A stretch of 64,000 bases of DNA from Pelobates cultripes (GCA_933207985.1 OW240915.1:275988477-276052476); one strand, 5' to 3'; positions 34,762-48,415 are shown, numbered from the stretch's first letter. Numbers and translations: made by a program. The notes: a model not told the origin generated them from the letters alone.

Positions 34762-35374
34762 AATAAATAAAAATAATATGAAATATATAGATATCCATAT
34801 ACAAAATTACATAAATAATTTAATAACTATACACGTAGACTTCAAAAATATAACTATGTATATATATTTAAATTCTACATGCATATTTATGTAATATTTT
34901 TATGTAATTGAGTAATTTTATTGATTGCAATTTGAGGGACCTGCCTGACAACCCAGGCTGAAAGTCCAGAGAATTGAATTTGCTAGCACTGTATCGAACC
35001 CTGTAACTTTCCATGACACCCTAAAACCAGTACATGGGGGGTACTGTTTTACTTGGGAGACTTTGCTGTTTCAAAACAGTAAAACATATCACAGCCAATC
35101 ATATTGTCAGTGAAAATGAAGTTGTTTGTATTTCTCACACACAAATGTCACTTTCACTGATGATATAATTGTTGTGATACGTTTTACTGTTTTGAAACAC
35201 TAATATTTGTGTTCAGTGAAGCCTCCCGAGTATAACAGTACCTCCCATATACAGGTTTTATAGTGTTTTGGAAAGTTACAGGGAGAAATATAAAGCTTGA
35301 TTTTCTGTTTTTCCAAATTAAAATTTTCCAGATTGGTTAAGTTGCCTTTGAGAGCATATGGTAGCCCAGGAATG
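33613..35374. repeat. 881-bp tandem duplication, right copy only
   Basis: Two units, 33613-34493 and 34494-35374, each start AGTAGCAGGCACTGGCTGC. Together they correspond to a single unit in the left copy (about 16717-17610). Each unit holds the degraded MITE, an AT microsatellite and the first inverted pair of the foldback complex. The junction reads GAATGAAAAGTAGCAGG and shares only a couple of A residues with the alternative breakpoint. The units differ by a few substitutions and in microsatellite length. It may be a true structural variant or an assembly error within a repeat-prone segment. Confidence 0.8.
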
Positions 35375-35618
35375 AAAATTACCCCAATGATGGCATAATA
35401 TTTGCAAAAGAAGAAAACCCAAGGTATTGCAAATGGGGTATGTTCAGTCTTTTTTACTAACCACTTAGTCACAAACACTAGCCAAAGTTAGTGTTCATAA
35501 TAGTTTTTTTGCATTTTTAACACACAAACAAATATAAATGCTACCTTTGGCCAGTGTTTGTGACTAAGTGGCTACTAAAAATGACTGGATATACCCCATA
35601 TTGAATACCCTGGGTTGT
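35000..35618. repeat. Compound foldback repeat (copy of 17233-17850)
   Basis: The full two-pair foldback is present here. The first inverted pair also occurs once more, at about 34116-34405, because of the tandem duplication. Confidence 0.55.
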
Positions 35619-38281
35619 TAAAAAAATATGTACATGTGAGGTGTGATTCAAAGATCTATGACAGATAACAGTATTGCAATGTCACTATTGATAGATTTTA
35701 AAAATACATATTTTGAAACAATGTCCTACTAGTACTTATAGCCCTATAACTTGCAAAAAAAAGCTAACATTTGGGTATTTCTAAACTCAGGACAAAATTT
35801 TGAAACTATTTAGCATGGATGTTTTTTGGAAGTTGTAGATGCGTAACAAATATTGGGGATAAACTTGAAAAAAGTGTGTTTAAAAAAAAAAAAAATTCAT
35901 CATATTTTATTCTTTTTTTTATAGTAAATTATATAACATGTATATAACATGTGTGGGTACAGTAAATGAATAAGAGGAAAATTACAGCTAAACACAAACA
36001 GCCCTAAAAACAAACAGCCCTGGTCTTTAACGGTAAGACAATTTAAAAAACGGCCTGGTCACTAAGGAGTTAAAGACCACTTTGAAATAATTGCCAATAT
36101 TACAATCTGGTCCCCAAAAACATTATACCGTCATGGAATATTTGTTTTATTTAGCATTTACATTCCTCATCTCATCAATTGAGTAAGACTTTCCATTTTT
36201 GGAATTGAGACCTAAAGACCATATTATTACGATGATTTAGACAATCTCTATTATTAGGGATTAATGTTAGTATACTTACACATAGGAACATTTATCACAG
36301 AGTGCCATATACAGAATGCTACTTGTCACATTACACAAAAAAATAAGTATCACAACAAAGTTTCAAAGAGACTCTACACTGTGTACCAAAGAATCATATG
36401 TGGAATGATAAAATTAGAATGTTTCTACGTCAGCTGACCTTAACCATGATTAAAAACTGCTGCAACCCAAACTTTTTTTTTTTTCTTGTAAGGTATGATA
36501 TTTGTTAAACAAAATATGGTCTCCTACAGTTTGTTCATGATGCCAGCTCCTACACGTGTTTTGATTTATGTTGTCAGTACTAGTAACACTCTATGTATGC
36601 CATTCTAGTATTAAACGTTAGGATACTAAAACATAAAACAGTAAATAACAAGTTATTATATTTTTGCAGTCTACTTAAAGAAGTGTGCTAACCACACTAA
36701 GAAGAGAGGATCCATACTTTCTTGGACTATATAATAGCTGCAGGTATGACTGATAAAGACTGCTATTCGTGTATCACTTTTATTGAATAACATTTCATTT
36801 TCTCTTTACCTAGATATTGGATAAACACATTGTGATAAGATAAGATAGCACTTGTACTACACCTAGATCAGACACAGTTCACTATCAGAAATAGAAAAAA
36901 TTATATATACGCCAGATAAGAGAATACAAAATCAATGGACTCTACGAGATAAAATGGAGTAACAAAAAAGAGAAATATCTGAAAACAAAAAAGATATACT
37001 AAATGCTAAATGAATTTAACCATACAGATATATTTTAATTGAATGAAAGTTCATGTGTCTGCTACAGTTTTATTAAAAAAATATTTAAGTTTATGCCAGT
37101 TTTTGTGTCTTAATCCTCATTATTATACCTAAGATAGGTTTCTTTTATTTGTTTTAAAGCTAATTTGAAGAACAGTGATGCTCATTCTGCAAATTGAATC
37201 AAAAATTGTCAGTAGCACCCTTCTATGTTATGTTCACATTATAGAATAGAAAGTTTGGCCTGTTCACTAAACAATAGATTGTGATTGTTGGTGACCTGGC
37301 TTGGACAAATTTAGACCAATAATTAGAGTTGAAAAGATATAATTAATTTGTCTTTTTTTCCTATTTTCTCCTAAATTGAAACATAAAGTCTTAATTCACT
37401 AAAACTTGCTTATTGATAAGTAGACCATGTAGTGCAGAGTTCTTGACTCTCAAAAAATCTATGTAAAGTAGTGCACAGTCAACATAGCTGCATAAATGCA
37501 AAAGCTTAATTACACAAATACAATTTCCTTTTTATTGCTTTATCCTTTATAATATTATTAGATGGATAAATAATTTTAGAAAACATATGGTATTTTTCAG
37601 GCACAATGCATTTGCTAATGGTTTGACTTCTTACTTGGCGTTTGACATCACTATTCCCCAGCCTTCTCATGCAGAAGCATTGTAGTCAATGTTTATTGAA
37701 TTGGTGGAACGCAGCTATTATCATACATGTGCCATTGTGCTTTAATAGTTCTGTAAAATAAGCGTTGGATTACATGGCGATTATCAGTCATGATTATCTC
37801 ATCGAGGGAGCCAGAGCTTCTCAGTGGAGTCCATCCCAGTGCTGGCATAACAGGTAAGATTTGAGGCTTATCCAAATTGGTTTTATAACAAGGAGCCCGG
37901 TGAGAATTACTCTAACATTAAAAATAAATATTCTTATTTTTAATGTTATATGGTTTCTTTAAAGACAAACTAGAATGTGGTGGGAATGAGAGACTTGTGA
38001 TTGACCAAACTACTTCTTGGACATCAAGGCTGAAAAAGTAAATATATTAGGAATGGAACAGAAAGAATGAGCTTTAAAGTAAGTATGCTTTCCATTTGAA
38101 GCATTTTGGATTGCTTGTTTACATATTTTAATCCATTATGTATACAATGCATTAAAAATGAATGTATAAGGTCCGTCCTGGAGAGCCACTTAAGCAGGAC
38201 CTTTTAGGTTAGTGCCAGTTCTTTGTTATTTCCCTTTTAAGATGTTTTTAAATAATTGTCTCTATTAATACTTGGAATTAA
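35619..38281. other. Non-coding stretch, right block
   Basis: Matches 17851-20524 of the left block and contains the small hairpin at 37914-37947. The 14 bases near 19827 of the left copy are missing here near 37597. No gene was recognised. Confidence 0.5.
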
Positions 38282-38361
38282 TTAACCCCTTAAGGACACA
38301 TGCCATGTGTGACATGTCATGACTCCCTTTTTTTCCAGAAGTTTTGTCCTTAATGGGTTAA
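38282..38361. repeat. Short TTAA-flanked MITE (copy of 20525-20604)
   Basis: Same TTAACCCCTTAAGGAC-ended 80-bp unit. Confidence 0.6.
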
Positions 38362-40735
38362 AAACAAAATTTTGGAATAAATGTAGATATTCCAGGCCAC
38401 CTTACAATTTGTTTATTCACTTGTGAAAATTATATATTTTTCTTTGTTTACCGTATTGACTTACACACACTTAGCCACACATTTCACTTTCTGTTCACAC
38501 TTCTTTTTCTTCATTTCTTTTTATGATGTGTATGCGTTTTTTTCTCTAATTTTAATTTAGAGTTTTCATTTCTAACATTTTCGTGAAATGTGCACAGTTT
38601 GTTAATCTTTTCTATTAGTTATCAGTTTTAGTCATTTCCGATCATCCACAGAGTTCTTTGGCCCAGTTCATGTTTAACTGGGGACTCCAGAGAATCTTTA
38701 GTTCTTGGTCAATTTAGCTCAATTCGAAAAAGACTTAAATGCATCTCTGGTGCTCTCATCTCTGTTTAACTAAGTTACCCACAAGGCTTAACTAGGTCAC
38801 TAACATAAATAGTAAATTTAGGCATCCAATAAATATATGCTTACACATGGAGCTTTTTCTATCATCATCAATAGCTAAATGGCTAAAACATGTGGTACCT
38901 CTCTTTCTGCCCTTGGATTTATATAGATATGATCAACGTAACAATTATTGTAACAATGGCATTCTTGACAAGTCGTTGGGTTGAGGATTAACAGCTGCAG
39001 CTCTCTATTTTTAGTAAATACTCAACACTTTACAAACGAGTACTCAGTCGCTTCAGCTTAATATTTACTCTGTAAATTCAGTAACGGCTGCATTGAAAAT
39101 AAACACATATGAGATCTACTAAGTTGAAAGCAATTATTTTCACTGATCCCCTCTTTGTCAGGTTTTAAGTCTTCAACTAAACAACAGTCGAGAAATTCCA
39201 TGGGCCTCTGAAGGATCTTATGAATAAATATATGCATATTGTCCTGAGAATACTTGTGGTTATTAGTAAACATACAGAATATTCTGACAAATATAAAATA
39301 TGCAGCATTTTATTTTTGCAGTTTACATAAATGATGTATGTATCAGTCCATTTGGCCTTGTGCTTACATGAAAAGTAGAAGTTGAGATGAAATGAGTGGT
39401 AATGATCCTTTATTATGGGCATATGAGAAGTAAATCCAGCGTTTTGTCGTGCTTCTATGAGTGTGCAGTCAGGAATCGTGAAATTCCATAATTCTGCTGT
39501 TTTGACTGTTTGCCTGTCAGGAATCATAAAACTCCATAATTTTGCTGTTTTGACTATAAGTCTGCCAGAAAACATGAAATACCATAATTCTTTTATTTTG
39601 TGTCTTTTTTTTACCTAGGGTATAACAATGTGATACTGGAACATGCAACAATAACTCCAACACAACTCCTGTAATATATTTCATAATGCTAATAGGTTTA
39701 ATGTAACTCCTCATTTGTTATTAATTGTATTAAAGCTGAAAAATACCAGACATTTCTATATACATAGTTATTGCTATTATAAGCTTTGCCATAGAATTGT
39801 AAGTCACAAGTAGCACAAGCTCTTACGCGTTAAAATGCTGACTTCATAAAAGCACCGATTCTTACAATACCAATCGTAATATTTACTAGTAGCCACAATA
39901 AATTTTAGTCGCTTTAAAGTAAACCACTAAGATTGCATGATATGGAAATGAGTGATACATGTAATAAATATGTAGCACACACTTGATCATCTTCCACAGA
40001 TTTACAATCAAGAAGCGTGGCACATAACAAAAAAAATATTGATATGCGTGTACATGAGCAGTATGCGTACTATTAATTTTGCTTGGAGAACACGGCCAAT
40101 TTCCTCAAGATTTCAGAGGTCAATGAATGCAGGGCAAACCCTTAAAAAAAAACATACATAACCATCGTTGTTTTTTACTAATATGGTTTATTAAAACGCT
40201 ATATAATGAATACATTAATACAGGGGTAATATTTGTCAGCCATATCCCTTTAAGCCAGCAAAGTTCTCAAGACTTCATTAGGATGGAGCACTGACCACTT
40301 TATTTAGAGAACCTACTCCAGATAAATGAACGGGTTCCATCTCATACGTCCATGTAAATAACAATACCTAATAATACAGGTATCTAATTTATTAAGAATA
40401 TATACATAGTGTCAACTATTTGTTCTGATAAAATATTTGATCAGAAGTATAGGCTGTCTGAAAAGTTTGTTCACGAAATTCCAAAGGCTTGAAGTTACAC
40501 ATTAACAAAAAAAATACAGTAACATCTGGAATTATTCAAATAGAAAATATAGACATTTATTACAGTATTTATCAATGCACTGAGTTTGCAATACAGGCTT
40601 CAGATTTTAGCCTGTGTGTATGCAAACTAAAGCAAATGTGGATCTGTAAGCAAATGTTGGCAATGTGTTGAAAAATAATTATTAGGGTTATCTAAATATG
40701 TTTACATCATGATATCTCAGGAGTATCATTGGGCA
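38362..40735. other. Non-coding stretch, right block
   Basis: Matches 20605-22978. No gene was recognised. Confidence 0.5.
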
Positions 40736-41122
40736 TTAAAGGGACACTCCAGCTTGCTGAAATGCTGAAAAGTGGTGATATCAATAGAAATTGGCACTTT
40801 CATAAACTAATCTTGTTATACCCGCCTGGCTGTCAATTATACAACATTTCCTCTTACTTCCTGGTTTGGTTAGCTCAGTGGAGCTAAACTCAAGAGGCAG
40901 CAATTGCTCAGAGCATCTGTCTTGCAAAGACTTCTTATTGACCTGCATTGCAAAGTCTGTGATTGGACAGCCACAGAATGCTTGGGCTGGGCTTGAAGGG
41001 GAGGGCTTGCATAGGCTTCAGTCAAGAGTTCTACTGCTTTTGCAAGATGTTTTTAGATATAACCCCAATGGAAAAATATATTATTTAATACATGCATGTT
41101 TTCATTGGGGGTATATCTACTA
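40736..41122. repeat. TTAAAGGGACACTCCA repeat (copy of 22979-23365)
   Basis: Same MITE-like repeat as in the left block. Confidence 0.45.
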
Positions 41123-42356
41123 AACAATTAATTTTACTTGTTTATTTTATTTGGGAAGCAAAATGTATCTATCAGGAGTTAAATTCCTATTATTTAAAAA
41201 TATATATATATCTCATTAGACTCATCTACAAAGTTTGGAGTTTAATGAATAATCCTGTGTGATTTCTCTTAGTTAATGTGGATTGAACTCTTACTTTCAA
41301 TTATTTCTTTCTAAATTATGCTTATCTATTCCTATATTAGACAAATATGTGTTTGTAAGGTGTGAGAATTAAAATTAAATGTCAAAATCCACATCTCTTT
41401 TTTTCCTCGCAACTCGGCACCTCCATCTTAGCTCCCTGTCAATCATTGTTATATACACTGTCATTTGCACCTGGCAGTGAACATAGGGAAAACATGAAGA
41501 GAAATGAAATGATATTCTATCTCTTCTTCATTTGCAGATTTTGTCCTGATTTTTCTTTGTCTCAATAGGATTATGATGTAAAAAAGTATATCATGAAAAT
41601 AAAGGTAACATAAGGTATAGGTCATTTTCAATGTTTCCTTCTAACGATTTGTTCTACCATACTTTTTCATGCTCTTGTTATATGCATCATTTGATATTGT
41701 AATTAGTATTTAAAGGACATATATAATTCCCTAAGTGTATATAAAGGAGAACAATACATAAGAATAATACATTTTATTATGAAAAAAAAATACTTTTATC
41801 ATGTTAATCATTAATGCACAACTAGAGCAGCTACAACAAAAACTCAAAATAGATTCTCTTACTTATCCTAATTTTGAAAATAAGAACACACAGCATGAAA
41901 TTGTGACTATTTTTCATCTTAATAATTGCAAATAAAATATAAAATCAAATATTACTACAGCAACAATCATGTAAAAACACACCCCAGTTATAAAAGTAAA
42001 GAGTGGGTTGGGGCTTTAAATAATACATTGGAGAATTATGGGTTGTTGTTTTTTTGTTGTTTGACCTTTTCAAGGACGAAGATAAGAAGATTTACAAAAA
42101 AAAGACTGCAGGTGGTAAGGATAATTATTTTTGTTTTCGCAGGTATTAGTTTTCATTGCCCATCTATAGTGCCATCCAGGGAGGTGACAATGGCATTTTT
42201 AGGGGTGTGGACATTGACATCTGGTGGTTAGTGAATTATCCTGTTAAATGAAGCCCTTACTGATTGGCTAGAAATTCATTCTTTGGTGTCATTATGGGGC
42301 AATCTTTTGCTCTTCTTTTTATGTTATTAAAAATAAATCAGATATAAAGGAACATC
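41123..42356. other. Non-coding stretch, right block
   Basis: Matches 23366-24599. No gene was recognised. Confidence 0.5.
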
Positions 42357-43454
42357 TTTAAGTTTGGATTCCAATATTGTTGAATGGGTAAGGCAGTGGC
42401 TGAGTGACAGGCAACAGAGGGTTGTAGTTAATGGAATATATTCAAAGCTTGGACTTGTCACCAGTGGGGTACCTCAGGGATCAGTACTTGGACCCATTCT
42501 CTTTAATATTTTTATTAGTGATATTGCAGAAAGTCTTGATGGTAAGGTATGTCTTTTTGCTGATGATACTAAGATATGTAACAGGGTTGATGTTCCAGGA
42601 GGGATAAGCCAAATGGCAAATGATTTAGGTAAACTAGAAAAATGGTCAGAGCTGTGGCAGCTGACATTTAATGTGGATAAGTGCAAGTTAATGCACCTTG
42701 GATGTAAATGCCCAAGGGCAGAGTATAGGGTATTTGATACCCTACTAACCTCAACATCTGAGGAAAGGGATTTAGGAGTGGTTATTTCAGATGACTTAAA
42801 GGTAGGAAGACAATGTAATAGAGCAGCAGGAAATGCTAGCAGAATGCTTGGTTGTATAGGGAGAGGTATTAGCAGTAGAAAGAGAGAAGTACTCATGCCA
42901 TTGTACAGAACACTGGTAAGACCTCACTTGGAGTATTGTATGCAGTACTGAAGACTGTATCTTCAGAAGGATATTAATACTCTAGAAATAGTTCAGAGAA
43001 GGGTTACTTAGCTGGTTCATGGATTGCAGGATTAAACTTACCAGGAAAGTTAAAGGATCTTAACATGTATAGCTTTGAGGAAAGACGAGACAGGGGGGAT
43101 ATGATAGAAACATTTAAATACATAAAGGGAATCAACACAGTAAAGGAAGAGATTATATTTAAAAGAAGAAAAACTACCACAACAAGAGGGCACAGTCTTA
43201 AATTAGAGGGGCAAAGGTTTAAAAATAATATCAGGAAGTATTACTTTACTGAGAGGGTAGTGGATGCATGGAATAGCCTTCCAGCTGAATTGGTAGATGT
43301 TAACACAGGGAGGGAGTTTAAGCCTGCGTGGGATAGGCACAAGGCTATCCTAGACTTTAGATAAGGCCAGGGACTAATTAAAAGTATTTAGAAATATTGG
43401 GCAGACTAGATGGGCCAAATGGTTCTTATCTGCCATCACATTCTATGTTTCTAT
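42357..43454 (+). mobile_element. CR1-type LINE (copy of 24600-25697)
   Basis: Same truncated CR1 with the ATTCTATGTTTCTAT 3' end. It lies 22 bp upstream of the Tc1/mariner insertion. Confidence 0.8.
42364..43364 (+). pseudogene. CR1 reverse transcriptase fragment (second copy)
   Basis: Same broken reverse-transcriptase tail as at 24607-25607: SGVPQGSVLGP and FADD motifs, stop after MQY, then the RRDRGDMIE tail. It differs from the left copy at one visible residue (SLDGK). Confidence 0.85.
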
Positions 43455-43476
43455 TTGCGCAAAAGGTATAATTCTA

Positions 43477-45049
43477 CAGGGAGTGCAGAATTATTAGGCA
43501 AGTTGTATTTTTGAGGATTACTTTTATTATTGAACAACAACCATGTTCTCAATGAACCCAAAAAACTCATTAATATCAAAGCTGAATATTTTTGGAAGTA
43601 GTTTTTAGTTTGTTTTTAGTTTTAGCTATGTTAGGGGGATATCTGTGTGTGCAGGTGACTATTACTGTGCATAATTATTAGGCAACTTAACAAAAAACAA
43701 ATATATACCCATTTCAATTATTTATTATTACCAGTGAAACCAATATAACATCTCAACATTCACAAATATACATTTCTGACATTCAAAAACAAAACAAAAA
43801 CAAATCAGTGACCAATATAGCCACCTTTCTTTGCAAGGACACTCAAAAGCCTGCCATCCATGGATTCTGTCAGTGTTTTGATCTGTTCACCATCAACATT
43901 GCGTGCAGCAGCAACCACAGCCTCCCAGACACTGTTCAGAGAGGTGTACTGTTTTCCCTCCTTGTAAATCTCACATTTGATGATGGACCACAGGTTCTCA
44001 ATGGGGTTCAGATCAGGTGAACAAGGAGGCCATGTCATTAGATTTTCTTCTTTTATACCCTTTCTTGCCAGCCACGCTGTGGAGTACTTGGACGCGTGTG
44101 ATGGAGCATTGTCCTGCATGAAAATCATGTTTTTCTTGAAGGATGCAGACTTCTTCCTGTACCACTGCTTGAAGAAGGTGTCTTCCAGGAACTGGCAGTA
44201 GGACTGGGAGTTGAGCTTGACTCCATCCTCAACCCGAAAAGGCCCCACAAGCTCATCTTTGATGATACCAGCCCAAACCAGTACTCCACCTCCACCTTGC
44301 TGGCGTCTGAGTCGGACTGGAGCTCTCTGACCTTTACCAATCCAGCCACGGGCCCATCCATCTGGCCCATCAAGACTCACTCTCATTTCATCGGTCCATA
44401 AAACCTTAGAAAAATCAGTCTTGAGATATTTCTTGGCCCATCTCTGTAATCTCTTGATGTTTCAGCTTGTGTGTCTTGTTCAGTGGTGGTCGTCTTTCAG
44501 CCTTTCTTACCTTGGCCATGTCTCTGAGTATTGCACACCTTGTGCTTTTGGGCACTCCAGTGATGTTGCAGCTCTGAAATATGGCCAAACTGGTGGCAAG
44601 TGGCATCGTGGCAGCTGCACGCTTGACTTTTCTCAGTTCATGGGCAGTTATTTTGCGCCTTGGTTTTTCCACACGCTTCTTGCGACCCTGTTGACTATTT
44701 TGAATGAAATGCTTGATTGTTCGATGATCACGCTTCAGAAGCTTTGCAATTTTAAGAGTGCTGCATCCCTCTGCAAGATATCTCACTATTTTTGACTTTT
44801 CTGAGCCTGTCAAGTCCTTCTTTTGACCCATTTTGCCAAAGGAAAGGAAGTTGCCTAATAATTATGCACACCTGATATAGGGTGTTGATGTCATTAGACC
44901 ACACCCCTTCTCATTACAGAGATGCACATCACCTAATATGCTTAATTGGTAGTAGGCTTTCGAGCCTATACAGCTTGGAGTAAGACAACATGCATAAAGA
45001 GGATGATGTGGTCAAAATACTCATTTGCCTAATAATTCTGCACTCCCTG
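43477..45049 (-). mobile_element. Complete Tc1/mariner (DD37E) element
   Basis: 1573 bp with perfect inverted termini CAGGGAGTGCAGAATTATTA at each end, flanked by TA at 43475-43476 and 45050-45051. Inner repeats with the same core (GTTGCCTAATAATTATGCACA at about 44851 and its inverse at about 43665) lie roughly 190 bp inside each end, giving the IR/DR arrangement of many Tc1 elements. One transposase gene, frameshifted, lies on the minus strand. The left copy of the block has no element and a single intact TA at the equivalent place, so this is an insertion. Structure and ends are complete, so the element could be moved by a transposase supplied elsewhere. Confidence 0.95.
43805..44831 (-). 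pseudogene. DD37E Tc1-type transposase, one frameshift
   Basis: The enzyme would bind the element's ends and cut and paste it at TA. The first open part (44831 down to 44415, 138 codons, starting MGQKKDLTGSEKSKIVRYL) is the paired-like helix-turn-helix DNA-binding region. The second (stop at 43805) carries the catalytic domain: WTDE with the first aspartate lies just upstream of its nominal ATG at 44386, the second aspartate is in FMQDNAPSH, and the glutamate is in SPDLNPIENLW. I count 37 residues between these last two, hence DD37E rather than the DD34E usual in Tc1. The frame changes around 44445-44480, where AGAGAT is repeated, suggesting a small local duplication. Otherwise no stop interrupts the roughly 340-residue protein, so the damage looks recent. 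This copy should not make active enzyme. Confidence 0.9.
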
Positions 45050-45266
45050 TATACACATCTAAATTAAGTTACTTTGTTGCAGTTAACCTGTAATTTTAAT
45101 CCTGCAATGAAATACATTGCGTTTTAGTGGAAACAGCAATCTTTCGTAACCTCTAGTGGCTCTCTTCCTGAAAAGTCACTTGACACACTTCCATTGTTTG
45201 AACCAAGTTAGACTCTGTCCTCATTGGTCGTCTGTCCTCCGCTGATGCTTCTCATAGAAAGCTTAA

Positions 45267-45369
45267 GGTAAGGGCAGGGTCTAATGAAAGTATTCCAAAA
45301 ATTGGGCAGACTAGATGGGCCAATTGGTTTTTATCTGCCGTCAAATTCTATGTTTCTATGTTTCTATTT
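45267..45369 (+). mobile_element. CR1 3'-end stub (copy of 25935-26037)
   Basis: Same ~100-bp CR1 tail as in the left block. Confidence 0.7.
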
Positions 45370-45613
45370 GATTGGTGGAGTGTGGTGCTCACACATGTGC
45401 TTCTTATTCCCATTGCTTCTCTATGAGAAGCATCAAATTGGATGAGAAAATGAAGAAGGCGTGCCTGCGCAATGACATCGCAGGAGAAAGAGCTGGTGGC
45501 TGCACTGAGTGTGTCTCAATGCTGTAAAAAAGGTAAGCAAAATTATTTTGTCAAGTTTTTTAAAATTTAGTTTAGGGGGGCCTCTGAATATAAGGATTAG
45601 TAATGCATGTTTG

Positions 45614-45936
45614 TAGTGACACACTATAGTAGTTATGGTGTCAGTAGTGCCCTGGCACTCCTCATTGTAATTTATTAAACCTTTTGCTAATATTTTGACA
45701 ACATACTTGGGGGACCATTGTGAGCCAAAAGCTCGTGCTAGGAGCTTCTGCTGTATAGTGCCAATCCAATGGCTGAGAGTGCATGCTGATCACTCTTAGC
45801 CAAATGAGATAAGCCCTGCAGGCTTAGCTCCATGCAGAGAGCTTTGCAGATTGTAAGGGTGCAGGGATATGGCCCTGGCACCATCACCACTTCAATAAAT
45901 GAAAACAATTATGGTGCCTAGAGTGTCTCTTAATCC
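45614..45936. repeat. MITE-like repeat (copy of 26282-26604)
   Basis: Same repeat with the GTGTCTCTTAA right end. Confidence 0.5.
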
Positions 45937-46878
45937 CAGCTCTGCAGTAGATGCAACAATATACTTTTAAGGTAAGGTTACCATGTTTTCCTTGTTACAT
46001 TTCAGTTTATGTCATGCTGACAAACATATGTACTCTATGGTATGTAGAATTCATATGATTCAAGATTCATTAAAATCTCTAATACACTATGAGCTGGGAG
46101 AATAGACTGCATAAAGATTATTAATAAAAAGACAAATCAATTCAACACTAGTTGTCTATATTTGGATTTCCATTTCAACCTTCTCCTAATTATCAACATT
46201 ATAAATTCTCACTATTGCAAAGATATTCGCTAATGTACCCTCCAATGTAGCCATTACCTTCTTGCCTATATCTTCAGATTCCGATGCTAATATACGCACA
46301 GTAAATTATGGAGAGCAGATACGGGTTAATGTTAGCCAATTGATTTATTGAGGACAGATATAATACATAACATATCAGGGAGCAGCCGTCTATTAAATGC
46401 AAAAATCCTGTTAATTAAAATGTCCCTTGTGCATCTTGCTACTATCCAATCCTTCTTACCTCCTTTTCTACATTCAAATTTGTTTTGAATGATTTTTCAT
46501 TCCTGTCATTCCCACTTTGAAAATCCATGTGATAAATCCAAGTGCTTGCTTCCAGTAGAAATGTTTCTGATGTTAAGGGGTACCTGTCATGCCCCGTACA
46601 ACTTGTGTTCATTAGAATAAGCATAATATTTTATCTATACATTGTGCTGGCAGTTTTAGATTAGGAGAAAAAACAATGTAAAAATATATTCTCCCAGGTG
46701 TCAGTCAATGCCTCAGTCTGCAAAGGAGAGCCCCACTGCTCTCCTCCAATGTGCTGTGGTTGCTATGGAAACTCTAAGGGATGGCTAGGGACTATAGGAA
46801 CGGAGTGACGTGACGTCACTCAGTTCCTACCCCAGCTTCCTATCTTTGTTCCTGACCACTGATGAGATTTGCCCTGCT
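45937..46878. other. Non-coding stretch, right block
   Basis: Matches 26605-27546, including the near-palindrome with TGACGTCA. No gene was recognised. Confidence 0.5.
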
Positions 46879-46893
46879 TAGGGGTGGATCCCA

Positions 46894-48415
46894 GAAAATA
46901 TCCAATCAAGAAGCACAACCAATAATATGAAAAAAGTTTATTATTAGATAGGTACAAAAAAGATAAGTATCTCACAATGCATATAAGAACCAATCAGAGT
47001 ATGACTCACATACTGATAATATACAGAAACTAATCAGACGTTCTATGATAATATCCAAACGGGATATATAGTAAACAAATATTTAAATAGCGTTCCAAGC
47101 ATACACTAGCCCATCAAAAAAAACAATAAGGACTACCCTACCAGTTGGAGGCAATAATAGCATAGAGAATGAAACGAAATTCAAAATGCAGTGTCAAACA
47201 ACCCTCAAGTTGCAGAATGATAAGAAAAATTAGGTTAGACAAACAAAAAAGAAAAAAGGAAAATAAATGTACTTCTTATATATGAAAATAAACCCATACC
47301 TAGGTGCAGTGTAGTTGATAATTGAGAAAGACATGCTTCTTGTATAAAAGATCACAAGATTAACATAAAAGACCATGTATAATATATTGGTCAAAACAGA
47401 CATAATGTGTATGAATAAAAATTCTCTTAACTCGAGGGGGCATGCAAATATAGTCTATGCTCCTCACGCTCATGATACAAAAACCACATAAAGGCTGTCT
47501 CCAGAAATAAATTATTATACAAATATTTCATATCTCTACATCCATGAAGCACACACAAATATAAAAAAAAGCTTATTAAATACTAGATGTCCCAAGAGTG
47601 TTCAAAATCCATAGTCGATATGCCACCATTAAGCATTTCCATATTCATCCGGTCTCTAAACCATTCGACAAGTATCGTTCCATCAGGAATACGAGATTTA
47701 TCCAAATACCAATGTAGTTTTATGCTTGACGAGTAGGATTCCATCATCAAGGGGCCACCCAATAGAAAAGATCCCACATAAGAAAAAACTAAAAGATTAA
47801 TATAAAAGAAGACTAAAATCATATTATATACAACCAATGCACAATCAGCAGGCAGAAGTAATAAACAGCATGATAAATATAATACCGGAGTCTAGAAAGA
47901 ATATAATAAATTAATAAATAATTTCAAACAGGTCATAGAGTCGAATCAATTGAGTTTACCTGAAAGGATTGAAATCACAATCCTCATTCAACCCGTGAGG
48001 AAACAATGTGTCCAAACTATACATCCATCGCAGTTCCACCCGTTTGAGTGAATCTGTAAGGGAACAACCAGAGTAAGGTTTCTTTATTTGTTGCATGGCC
48101 TGAAATCTAAGTTGAGCCACAGAATGGCCTGAATCAATGAAGTGTTTTGCCAATGTAATATACTGTTTACTTGTGTGAATGGTACTTTTGTGTTCCCCAA
48201 TACATATCGTTAGAGGTCTCGAAGTTTGACCCCCATAACCAAGTCCGCAAGGACACTTGATAAGATAAATCACACAATATGTTTGACAATTAAAAAATTC
48301 CTTAATGTCAAATGATTTGCCTGTTCTCGTATGGCTAAACCCCGAACCGGTTGTGACATTGTTGCACTTGGCACAATGTTCACACGGTGCATACCCTTCA
48401 TTGATGACCCCAATG
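46894..48415 (-). mobile_element. Penelope-like element (copy of 27562-29083)
   Basis: Same truncated element with the 15-bp target duplication at 46879-46893 and 48416-48430. The insertion is shared by both copies and therefore predates their divergence. Confidence 0.8.
47956..48414 (-). pseudogene. GIY-YIG endonuclease fragment (second copy)
   Basis: Same protein fragment as at 28624-29082, with no visible amino-acid change. Confidence 0.85.
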
